DNA of 64,000 nucleotides. It comes from Bog-950 sp964631835 (lineage in GTDB: Bacteria; Bacteroidota; Bacteroidia; Chitinophagales; LD1). The stretch's first letter is position 1. Each line of letters opens with the position of its first letter. The DNA lies in NCBI GenBank assembly GCA_964631835.1, contig CAZWAD010000001.1, forward strand, positions 451,171 through 515,170, given 5' to 3'. The position numbers were made by a program, and so were the translations under genes. Positions 1 to 9,000 of this stretch are shown here, piece after piece. Under the pieces are notes generated by a model. The model saw only the letters and a list, made by a program, of their open reading frames with translations, ran no database searches and was not told the origin of the DNA.

Positions 1-84
1 GCCCCTTTTCTTAATTGAAAAGAGTTAACAGGGCAATGCGGGCATTATCTTATCAATCAATCACCTAATCCGTTTATTGATTCT

Positions 85-1446
85 GTGTTCAAAAAAGTTC
101 TCATAGCAAACCGTGGCGAAATTGCCCTGCGCATCATCCGCACCTGCAAGGAAATGGGCATACGAACGGTGGCGGTTTATTCAACAGCCGACCGCGACAG
201 CCTGCATGTTCGCTTTGCTGACGAAGCCATTTGCATTGGCGGACCTAAAAGCAAGGAAAGCTACTTGAACATGCCCGCTATTATGGCTGTTGCTGAATTG
301 ACCAATGCCGATGCCATTCACCCCGGATATGGATTTTTGGCAGAGAACGCTGAGTTTGCCGAACTATGCGGCAAGTATCAAATCAAATTTATCGGTCCTA
401 CCCCTGCGCAAACCCGTGCCATGGGCGATAAAATTACAGCCAAGGAAACCATTCTCAAAGCCGGTGTGCCTTGCATACCCGGTAGCGAAGGGTTGATTGA
501 AACTGTTGAGGATGCCAAAAAGATTGCGAAAAAAATCGGCTACCCCGTAATACTTAAAGCCACAGCCGGTGGCGGAGGAAAAGGTATGCGCATTGTTCGA
601 GATGCCGATGGAATGGAAAAAGCATTTGCCATGGCGCGCACCGAAGCCGGTGCAAGTTTTGGCAACGATGCGGTTTACCTCGAAAAATTTATTGAAGAAC
701 CTCACCACATCGAAATACAAGTGGCGGGAGACCAATTTGGCGAAGCCACCCACCTCAGTGAGCGCGATTGCTCGGTTCAAAGACGCCACCAGAAACTGTT
801 GGAAGAAGCCCCATCGCCGTTTGTGGATGAAGACCTTCGAGAGCGTATGGGCGATGCCGCGGTAAAAGCCGTGAAGGCTATTAAATATGAAAGCGTAGGA
901 ACGGTAGAATTTCTTGTTGACAGGCACAAGAACTTCTACTTTATGGAAATGAATACACGCATACAGGTGGAGCACCCGGTTACTGAAGAAGTAATGGACT
1001 TCGACCTCATCAAGGAGCAAATTCTAATTGCAGCCGGTACGCCTATTTCGGGCATGTTGTATTTTCCTGAGAAAATGCACGCCATAGAGTGCCGTATAAA
1101 TGCCGAAGACCCGCTGTATAATTTTGCCCCCAGCCCGGGAAAAATAACAGCACTGCATACTCCGAAAGGCTATGGTGTAAGGGTTGACACGCACATCTAT
1201 GCCGGTTACACCGTACCGTCTTTTTATGATTCGCTGCTGGCAAAAGTTATTTGCCGCGCCAAAAGCCGCGAGGAGTGTATCGTAAAAATGAAGCGTTCGC
1301 TCGAAGAGTTTATCATTGAAGGAGTAAAAACCACCATTCCCTTCCACATTGTGCTCATGGACAACGAAGAGTTCCGTACAGGCAAATACGACACCGGCCT
1401 GCTCGAACGGTTCGATTATGTAAGCGCCATTAAGGAATTGAGGTAA
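85..1446 (+). CDS. accC: acetyl-CoA carboxylase, biotin carboxylase subunit
   Basis: This cytosolic enzyme carboxylates biotin on the carrier protein AccB with ATP and bicarbonate, the first step of malonyl-CoA and fatty acid synthesis. The 453 residues match the family length of about 450. The N-terminal pre-ATP-grasp fold opens with KVLIANRGEIALRI. The ATP-grasp glycine loop GGGGKGMR lies near residues 162-169. The active-site block EMNTRIQVEHPVTE begins near residue 286 and carries the conserved Glu, Asn and Arg. The GTG start at 85 places the canonical MFKKVLIANRGE end, and no better ATG exists. In this phylum accB normally lies just upstream, so it is probably outside the window. A propionyl- or pyruvate-carboxylase biotin carboxylase subunit is possible but less likely for a stand-alone protein of this length. 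Confidence 0.95.
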   Translation: MFKKVLIANRGEIALRIIRTCKEMGIRTVAVYSTADRDSLHVRFADEAICIGGPKSKESYLNMPAIMAVAELTNADAIHPGYGFLAENAEFAELCGKYQIKFIGPTPAQTRAMGDKITAKETILKAGVPCIPGSEGLIETVEDAKKIAKKIGYPVILKATAGGGGKGMRIVRDADGMEKAFAMARTEAGASFGNDAVYLEKFIEEPHHIEIQVAGDQFGEATHLSERDCSVQRRHQKLLEEAPSPFVDEDLRERMGDAAVKAVKAIKYESVGTVEFLVDRHKNFYFMEMNTRIQVEHPVTEEVMDFDLIKEQILIAAGTPISGMLYFPEKMHAIECRINAEDPLYNFAPSPGKITALHTPKGYGVRVDTHIYAGYTVPSFYDSLLAKVICRAKSREECIVKMKRSLEEFIIEGVKTTIPFHIVLMDNEEFRTGKYDTGLLERFDYVSAIKELR

Positions 1447-1752
1447 GTGTTGGAGCGGGTGCCTCCCAAAAAATACAGGAAAGCTTTAAATTGCAAGGCA
1501 ATCTTTTTGCCCATCCATATTTGTAAGGATACAAGTTTTTATTTTTTTTAAATTTCAAAAACTCGATATTCTTCCGAACACAGACAATCCTTTACCCAAT
1601 TCGGTTACAGTCTTGCTGAATTTATAGGCATATTAACTGTTAGTTTTTTACTTCTCTTTTAACATTTCTTTAAATATGGAAGTGTGGAATAAAATGCTTT
1701 TGTGCATCTCTCTATCGTTTTCAAATTATTCATTCACTAAAACCAATTTTTT
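1447..1752. other. intergenic region without a recognisable gene
   Basis: This is an AT-rich stretch of 306 bases between accC and the secreted toroid protein. I see no convincing RNA gene, riboswitch or strong hairpin. It probably holds the 3' end of the accC transcript and the promoter of the next gene, but no clear TAnnTTTG box stands out. Confidence 0.5.
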
Positions 1753-3081
1753 ATGAAAACGAAAAAATCTTTCATCGTTGTGGTGTTGCTGGCATTAATT
1801 TCGGGAACTACCATTGTATGGGCTGTTACCTACAAGTACAACTCCCGCACTGCCCCCAAACCTGTAGCAGCTGTTGCTGCTGTTGACTCGCCCGATGCCA
1901 AGGGCTGTGTATTCAAAACCGTTTTTGGCGAAGAACCCTCCGACTCCAATTTTATTTACAAAACACCTGAAAAAGTTGAGCGCTCTATTGACGAAGCCCT
2001 TGACTGGATGGCCAAAGCCCAAGCTGCCGATGGAGGCTGGGGTGCCGGCACTCACGCACGTCAGGGTATAATGGATCCGCATGCAGTAAAGAGCGACCCG
2101 GCATCAACTGCCATGGTTTCTATGGCTTTGCTGCGCTGTAAGAACACACCCACGCATGGAAAATACTCGGCTAACCTCAACAAAGCCATCAACTTTCTTT
2201 TAATTGCTGTAGAAAATTCCGGCAACAACGAAAGAATTACTTCGCAAACCGGCACACAGCCGCAAATAAAACTCGGTAGCAACATTGATGTTATCCTCAC
2301 TTCACAGTTTTTTACCAACCTACTCGATGAACTCGGCAATAACCCGCAACTGAAAGAGCGTGTAAAAAAATGCAACCAGATTTGTGTATCGAAAATTCAA
2401 AACATTCACGAAGCCAACGGAAGCGTGAAAGGTTCCGGCTGGGCAGGTGTGCTACAATCGTCATTGGCTGCAAATGCTTTGGAAACGGCAAAAGAAAACG
2501 GCATTGCAGTTGATTCGGTAGTTCTCGAAAAAGCCAAAGACTTTCAGAAAGGAAACTACGATACCAAAAGCGGAAATGTAAAAACCGATATGGGAGCGGG
2601 AGTAATGTTGTATTCGGTTTCCGGTTCAAGCCGAGCCAGCGCTAAAGAAGCGAAGTTTGCCAAGGAGAGAATTGATGTAGCCAAAAAAGAAGGCAAGCTA
2701 GCGCAAGGCGAAAAAGTAACCACCGACAATTTAAAGAGGATTGGTTTTTCGGACGGTGATGCTAACAAGTACAACGCAGCGTATGAAATAAACGAAGCAT
2801 CGAAAACGCGGGCACAGCAAAACGATGTAATGGATGGTTTCGGCAGCAACGGTGGCGAGGAATTCCTGAGTTACCTGCAAACCGGTGAAGGAATGATTGT
2901 AAGTAAAGACACCGAGTGGAAAAAGTGGTACGACAACATCAGTGGAAGATTGCTGAAGATTCAGAACAATGACGGAAGCTGGAACGGTCATCACTGCATC
3001 ACCAGCCCGGTGTTCTGCACGGCTACTTGCCTGCTCATCCTTTCAGTGAATAATGATATTGAGAGTTTGTTGCAGTTGTAA
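1753..3081 (+). CDS. secreted protein with terpenoid-cyclase/prenyltransferase-like alpha-alpha toroid repeats
   Basis: The 442-residue protein starts with a hydrophobic signal or anchor segment (about residues 7-26). It then shows repeats of the squalene cyclase/prenyltransferase toroid type: ALDWMAKAQAADGGWGAG near residue 82, a matching LKIQNNDGSWNGHH near the C-terminus, and helical stretches between them (ASTAMVSMALLRC, GWAGVLQSSLAANAL). The paired 'Q..DGGW' and 'Q..DGSW' signatures are typical of that fold. I see no DxDD motif of class II cyclases, so catalysis is doubtful. A secreted binding or structural toroid, or a peptidase-inhibitor-like role, fits better. Asn/Lys-rich helical segments lie near residues 285-365. 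It stands alone, with its own long upstream region and a strong terminator downstream. The function is unknown. Confidence 0.6.
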   Translation: MKTKKSFIVVVLLALISGTTIVWAVTYKYNSRTAPKPVAAVAAVDSPDAKGCVFKTVFGEEPSDSNFIYKTPEKVERSIDEALDWMAKAQAADGGWGAGTHARQGIMDPHAVKSDPASTAMVSMALLRCKNTPTHGKYSANLNKAINFLLIAVENSGNNERITSQTGTQPQIKLGSNIDVILTSQFFTNLLDELGNNPQLKERVKKCNQICVSKIQNIHEANGSVKGSGWAGVLQSSLAANALETAKENGIAVDSVVLEKAKDFQKGNYDTKSGNVKTDMGAGVMLYSVSGSSRASAKEAKFAKERIDVAKKEGKLAQGEKVTTDNLKRIGFSDGDANKYNAAYEINEASKTRAQQNDVMDGFGSNGGEEFLSYLQTGEGMIVSKDTEWKKWYDNISGRLLKIQNNDGSWNGHHCITSPVFCTATCLLILSVNNDIESLLQL

Positions 3082-3101
3082 GTAAGACTCAAACAACTTT
3101 C

Positions 3102-3134
3102 ATTGCCGCGGGCTTAAGCCCGCGGCAATTTTTG
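3102..3134. terminator. bidirectional intrinsic terminator
   Basis: A perfect 28-base palindrome spans 3102-3129, built of two GC-rich arms that meet at a TTAA centre. A T-rich run follows on the plus strand. It sits in the 55-base gap between convergent genes (the toroid protein and pbpC), so it likely ends both transcripts. Confidence 0.8.
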
Positions 3135-3136
3135 TT

Positions 3137-5449
3137 TTACAAATTCACCCATTTCACTTTAATCCAAACATCGGAGTTTCGTCCTTTGTCATCGGTGCAC
3201 GAAATTTTTATGCTGCCATCTTCGGGCGTAAAAAATTCTTTGCTGTGTGCATCGCATTGCTTGTAGAACTGGTTGTTTATATACCAGTAAACTGTTTTTA
3301 CATCGCTCATTACATCGCAACTTAATTGCAAAGGCTGCGGTTCGTTTTTACTCAGCAAGTATTCCGTTCCGTTTTTGGGCGAGCGGATAGTGGGTCCGCC
3401 CTCGGTAAACACCTTATCACATTCAGAGTTGTGTGGAGGAATTTTTTCGTAAGCAATCCGATTATCCTCAAAATACGATTGCATTTCGGGAATAACTACT
3501 TTGTATAATTTCTTTTTATAACTGTTCTCCGGTAAACAGCTTTTGCAGTACGAAATTTTTTCATCGGCACTAATGGCAACCTCGCGCATGTTATCGCATT
3601 TGGTTGATGCTGAAACAAGCGGAATGAAATAATCCATCACCGTATTCTTGCAAAAGTCTTCCGGTGTTTTACCGGTTTCAGAACATACAAGACGAATACC
3701 GCATTCTTTAGGCATGTTATACCACTCATTCGCGGAGTTATAGTCAATGGTGTTGAAAATTTTGAAAAGGAGCGGAGTGGCAATGTTGGCACCGCTCAGT
3801 TCCGGTACACCTTTGCCCGAAAAATTACCTACCCAAACACCCACAGTGTAATTTTTGTTGTAGCCAATACTCCAGGCATCGCGCTTGCCGTAGCTGGTGC
3901 CGGTTTTCCAGGCAATGCGCGGTGTGTGGGCGCTTTGCTCCCAGTTGGTCGGTAAATCCGGTCGCGCAAGCCGCGAAAGAATTTCTGTCATCATAAAGTT
4001 GGCAGATGGAGAAAGTATTTCCACCGAATCGCGTTTCGGGTTCTGCTCTTGCGTAAAGTCAGGTTGTATATAAACACCCTTGTTCGCGAAAGCGGAATAC
4101 AAACCGGTTATTTCTTCGAGCGTAACACCGCAGCCGCCAAGGATAAGCGAAAGACCGAGTTTTTTTTCATCGCGCTTTACTTGTTTAAAGTTGCAAGCAA
4201 TCAACTTGGCAATCATTTTTTCAGTGCCCAACTGGTTCAACGATTTCACCGAAGGAACATTCAACGAGTTTTCGAGCGCAAACTCTATCGTCACCTGCCC
4301 GTTGAATTTCGAATCAAAATTTTCGGGCTGATAACCGTTGATGTTCAGCGGCACATCGGTAATTACAGTTTTAGGAGTAAGTAAACCATTATCGAAACAC
4401 AAACCGTAAAGCAATGGCTTGAGCGCACTGCCCGGCTGGCGAATGGCATCGGCACCGTTCACCTGTCCTCCATCCACACTATTATTAAAATCAGCAGAGC
4501 CCACATAAGCAACCACCCGGTGCGTTCGGTTATCTATCATTTCAACGGCAGCGTTGTAAATACCAAGCGTATGAAGTGCGCTGATATAATCAGTCACCAG
4601 TTTTTCCGTTTTCAACTGCATTTGCATTTGCAGGTTGGTATGGATAATATCAGAATGTGTTGCTTTCTTCAGCTTTAAAGCAATATGTGGCGCTTGTTTA
4701 GGAGCTTCTGTTCTCTTCGCTGTTAATGGCTCATCAAGCGCATCAGCAATTTCCTTTTTGGAAAAGAGGTTGTCATCTGAAAATCGTTTCAGCCACTTAT
4801 TTCGCTCTGAAGCAATTTTGTCGTTATTAAATCCCAGGCGCAACGATGATGGGCGGTTGGGAATAATAGAAAGCGCAGTAACCTCCGCCAGTGAAAGATG
4901 ATCGGGATTCTTTTTGAAGTAAAGAATGGATGCGCTTTTGACGCCTTCAATGTTGCTTCCGTAAGGAACCAGGTTGAAGTAAAACTGAAGAATTTCATCT
5001 TTCGAATATTTCCACTCCAGTTGAAACGCGCGGAAAATTTCTTTCAGCTTGTTGAAGTAAGTACGGTCTTTAGGTTCAAGCATTCGAGCTACCTGCATGG
5101 TAATGGTGGAAGCACCCGAAGTTCTTCTTAGGCGAAGTGTATTCATTACCGCAGCCCGACTTAGCGCAAACGGATTTACTCCCGGATGGTAGTAAAAGTA
5201 TTTGTCCTCTTTATAGAGTAACGACTTACGCAATGTAGGTGAAATTTCTTTCAACTCGGTTTTCATTCGCCATTTATGGTCGTGCGTTAGAAACGCATGG
5301 ATTACTTCACCTTTACTGTCAAGCACAATGGTGCTGTATTCAATTTTTTCGGGAAGCGGATAAAAATGATTCAGTATAAGGAAGATGCAGAAGATGGTTG
5401 CAGTTGCAATCACAAACCATTTCAGAAAACGGAACAATTTAGGTTTCAC
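3137..5449 (-). CDS. pbpC: penicillin-binding protein 1C (bifunctional transglycosylase/transpeptidase)
   Basis: This inner-membrane enzyme polymerises lipid II glycan and cross-links peptides in the periplasm. One N-terminal membrane helix (about residues 10-26) is followed by a GT51 domain with YKEDKYFYYHPGVNP and the TSGASTITMQVARML block. The transpeptidase domain has SALK (near residue 340), the SLN motif in ALENSLNVPSVK, and KTGTS. The C-terminal 100 residues look like the BiPBP_C beta domain typical of PBP1C. At 770 residues it matches the family. The start is GTG, four bases after a putative -7 box, so the mRNA may be nearly leaderless. It diverges from the alpha-2-macroglobulin gene; the same pair (pbpC-yfhM) is linked in enterobacteria, where it is thought to protect and repair the wall. 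Confidence 0.92.
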   Translation of the reverse strand: MKPKLFRFLKWFVIATATIFCIFLILNHFYPLPEKIEYSTIVLDSKGEVIHAFLTHDHKWRMKTELKEISPTLRKSLLYKEDKYFYYHPGVNPFALSRAAVMNTLRLRRTSGASTITMQVARMLEPKDRTYFNKLKEIFRAFQLEWKYSKDEILQFYFNLVPYGSNIEGVKSASILYFKKNPDHLSLAEVTALSIIPNRPSSLRLGFNNDKIASERNKWLKRFSDDNLFSKKEIADALDEPLTAKRTEAPKQAPHIALKLKKATHSDIIHTNLQMQMQLKTEKLVTDYISALHTLGIYNAAVEMIDNRTHRVVAYVGSADFNNSVDGGQVNGADAIRQPGSALKPLLYGLCFDNGLLTPKTVITDVPLNINGYQPENFDSKFNGQVTIEFALENSLNVPSVKSLNQLGTEKMIAKLIACNFKQVKRDEKKLGLSLILGGCGVTLEEITGLYSAFANKGVYIQPDFTQEQNPKRDSVEILSPSANFMMTEILSRLARPDLPTNWEQSAHTPRIAWKTGTSYGKRDAWSIGYNKNYTVGVWVGNFSGKGVPELSGANIATPLLFKIFNTIDYNSANEWYNMPKECGIRLVCSETGKTPEDFCKNTVMDYFIPLVSASTKCDNMREVAISADEKISYCKSCLPENSYKKKLYKVVIPEMQSYFEDNRIAYEKIPPHNSECDKVFTEGGPTIRSPKNGTEYLLSKNEPQPLQLSCDVMSDVKTVYWYINNQFYKQCDAHSKEFFTPEDGSIKISCTDDKGRNSDVWIKVKWVNL

Positions 5450-5453
5450 AGCG

Positions 5454-5461
5454 CGGATATA
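5454..5461 (-). promoter_or_regulatory. putative -7 box for pbpC
   Basis: Read on the minus strand this is TATATCCG followed by C, close to the TAnnTTTG/TAnnTTCG form seen upstream of other genes here. It ends four bases before the GTG of pbpC. No clear -33 partner is visible. Confidence 0.3.
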
Positions 5462-5555
5462 AATAAAACGGAAATGCTATTTCTTAGTATAAATAGTTGG
5501 GTGGAAAATTTTACACTGGTGTTTCCGACAAAAAACTTAGCTTAATATAGCTGTC

Positions 5556-5885
5556 ATGATACGGATTACTTCAACTTGTCTTTTAACGGCAGGTTTCTTT
5601 TTGATGTTAGCAGCATGCCGCAATAACAACCTCGAAAAGTGCAAACAATACACCGGTAAATACAACGACCGCGGGCAAACACTTACCATTAAATATGAAA
5701 ACAAAGAGTTCTTTCTTGAGGAAGAAGGTCAAAGATTTCCCTGTACCTGCACCGAAAAAGGTCAGCTTGAAGTAAAAGGCAGGGTTTCAGCAATAATCAT
5801 TCTGAGCGACAGTGCGGGCAAAAAACGCTTTTGCTTCGAAGCCGACACCTTCCGGGAAGATTGCATTTATGCGATGGAAGAGTAG
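5556..5885 (+). CDS. small lipoprotein of unknown function
   Basis: The 109-residue protein has a type II signal peptide with lipobox LAAC at Cys21, so it is predicted to be lipid-anchored in the envelope. The mature part is short, charged and likely beta-rich, with four further cysteines (CKQY, FPCTCTE, RFCFEAD) plus one near the end (DCIYAM), which may form disulfides. I do not recognise the family. It lies between the divergent pbpC and alpha-2-macroglobulin genes and points the same way as the latter, 170 bases ahead of it, so a role with that wall-protection pair is plausible but unproven. Confidence 0.7.
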   Translation: MIRITSTCLLTAGFFLMLAACRNNNLEKCKQYTGKYNDRGQTLTIKYENKEFFLEEEGQRFPCTCTEKGQLEVKGRVSAIIILSDSAGKKRFCFEADTFREDCIYAMEE

Positions 5886-6055
5886 GTTGCAAAATATTTT
5901 TCTCCATCCGCACAATAATTTACCCCGTATTAGCGATAAATTAACATCGGAATACTAATTTCCGTTTCTATGTGCCTCTTCCTTCCTGCAGCCTCACCCC
6001 TAATACCACACCATTAACGATTTACGCCTTTACCTTTCACTAATAAACTTTTCGT

Positions 6056-9000
6056 ATGCGCATCAAAACCTCCCTCTCGCTTCTCGCGGCAGTTATGCTT
6101 TTGCTTTCTGCCTGCAACAAAAACAAAGTAAACCTGCTTGAAACCAACGCTAAAAATGAAGTGCCCTCGCTGGGCAACCTCACGTTTACGTTCGACAAAA
6201 ACCTCGCGCCCGATTCGCTGCTGAACATCTGGGACACCACGGCTTATGTTATTTTCTCTCCGCCCATTCCCGGGCGTTTCCGCTGGAACAATGCTAACGA
6301 ACTGGTGTTTTCGCCCGAAAGTGATTTGTCGCCCGCCACTTCGTTCCGTGCCGAAATAACGGACAAGATTCTCCGCTATACCAAAAAGTATTCTCTCGGC
6401 AAATGCGAAACCCTGAACTTCCATACGCCTTACCTGCAAGTGCTTTATGCCAACGGCTTATGGAATGTAAACGATGCCGATGCCGGTAATGCTTTCCCGC
6501 AGTTCGACTTATATTTCAACTACCGCGTAAACCCCGACAAGGTAAAAGAACTGCTTTCGGTAACTCTCGATGGCACAAGAGCAAATGCGAGTATTCAGAC
6601 CACTTCGGTTGATTCTAAAATTTCAGTAACCCTTCTGGGCGTAAAACCTGAGGACAAAGACCTTAAAGCTGAAATTAAAATTGAAAAAGGGTTGCTGCCC
6701 GAATATGGAACAACTCCTACTGATAAAGCAATTGAAACTTCCGTGCTCATCACTTCGCCTTTTAAAGTAATCGTGCAAAACACCGAAAACGAACATGACG
6801 GAACACAAGGCACCGTGAAAGTGTTCATGAGCCAAAGCCCGCTGGCGGATAACCTCAGCTCGTTTATCAGTTTCGAGCCTAAAGTAAAGTTCAAAGCCGA
6901 AGTGACCAGCGATGGAATGGTGATTACTTCCGAAGATTTTGAAGTGTCGAAAAGCTATGTTCTTTCCCTGAAGCAGGGTTTGAAAGGCAGAATTGGCGGA
7001 ACATTAAAAGAAGACTACAACACCAACATCGGATTCGGAAGATTAGAACCAGAGATTTCGATTGTGAATCGCAAAGGCGCATACCTGAGTTTAAAAGGTG
7101 CAAAGAACATTGAGGTGAAGATTGCTTCGGTAAAGAAAGTAAAGGTGACCATTTCAAAAATTTACGAAAACAACATGCTCGCAGCCAAGCGTTACGGATA
7201 TAATCCAAACACCTATAGCTACTATTCAGAAGATGAGGACTACGAAAGCGACTATGACTACGGCTATTACTACCGGGGCGATGGAGTTTTTGGCGATATC
7301 ATTTACCAGAAAGAGATTGATACGAAGAATCTTCCGCGTTATGGCAACAGCCGCCTGTTCAAGTTCAACATGGAAGACAAGCTGAAAAACTTCAAAGGAA
7401 TATACCACATCCAGATTCAGAGCATGGATGATTACTGGCGCAGAAGTGCCTGCTTCATTTCGCTGAGCGACATCGGCTTGATTGCCAAAGAAACCAGGGA
7501 CAAGATTTTTGTATTCGCCAACTCCATTCAAACCACCGAATCGCTCACCGGTGTCAATGTTACCGTTATCGGCAACAACAATCAGGTGGTTGGCTCTGCA
7601 TCTACCGATGGCAGCGGTGTGGCAGTCATTGACTTGAAAAAGAAAAACTTCTCCGGCTTCAAAGCCGCTATGCTCACCGCCCGCAATGGAAACGATTTCA
7701 ACTATCTGCCGCTGAACATCACCCGCGTAGAAACTTCACGTTTCGATGTGGGAGGAAGAAGGCAGAACGTTACAGGTATTGATGCTTTTGTTTACTCGGA
7801 ACGGGATATTTACCGTCCGGGTGAAAAAATAAATTTCAGCGTCATTGCCCGAAACTGGAAATGGAAAACACCCGGTGAAATCCCCCTGAAGATGAAACTC
7901 ATTCTGCCAAACGGCAAAGAGTTAAAGACGCTGAAGAAAACCCTGAACGAGGAAGGCTCGCTCGAAACACAGATTGAGCTTTCACCTTCGGCAGTTACCG
8001 GTAGCTACTCTTTTGAAGTGTACAGCTCCAACGATGTCCTGCTCACTTCCAAAAGTGTGATGATTGAAGAGTTCATGCCTGACCGCATTAAAGTTTCCTC
8101 TAAGCTTGATAAGAAGTTTTTGAAAACCGGTGACACCACAACCCTTTCTATCAATGCCATGAACTTCTTTGGGCCTCCGGCTTCCGGAAGAAATTACGAA
8201 GTGGAAATACAGGTGAAGGAGAGGTACTTCTCGCCCGACAAATATTACAAATACAATTTCTCGCTGGCTAACAACCAAACCTATTACAACAACATTACAC
8301 GCGAAGGAACGCTGGATGAAAACGGCAACGCCAGCGAAACCTATGTGGTCCCCGGTGAATACCTCAACCGCGGATTGATGCAGGCGGATTTCTATACCAC
8401 GGTGTTTGATGAAACCGGACGACCGGTGAACAAACACAGCGCCATTGACATTTACACCCAGGATGTTTTTTACGGTTTGGGATGGGATGGTTACTACTAC
8501 TGTGCGCTGAACAAGCCGGTTAATTTTCCGCTGATTGCTTTAAATAAAGATGAGAAACCCGTGAGCGCTACTGCCCATGTGCAGGTGATTAAGCACGAAT
8601 ATCAAACGGTGCTCGCCAGAAGTTACGAGTACTTTCGATATGAAAGCCAGCAGATAGATAGAACCATTATTGACAAAGAAGTAACTGTGAGCGGAGATAA
8701 TACCGTATTTACCTTTGTTCCTCAAACTCCCGGTGAATATGAAATACGTGTAAGCAAACCCGGCACTAACGCGTTTGTGCGCGAACACTTTTACAGCTAT
8801 GGCTATTGGGGAAGGACTTATGGCGGCAACTTCGAGGTAAACAACGAGGGCAACATTGACATTGAAACCGATAAGAAAAGCTACACCACCGGTGAAACCG
8901 CCAAGGTGCTTTTCAAGGCTCCGTTCAACGGCAAGATGCTCGTGACTTTAGAAACTGACCGGGTGCTTGAGCACCAGTACGTGAACGTAGAGAACCGCGC

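Noticed and set aside
5..22. Hairpin CTTTTC/GAAAAG as terminator of the upstream gene
   Set aside because: The stem is only six AT-rich pairs with no T run, and the upstream gene is out of view.
364..1020. Minus-strand open frame opposite accC
   Set aside because: Shadow of a highly conserved gene.
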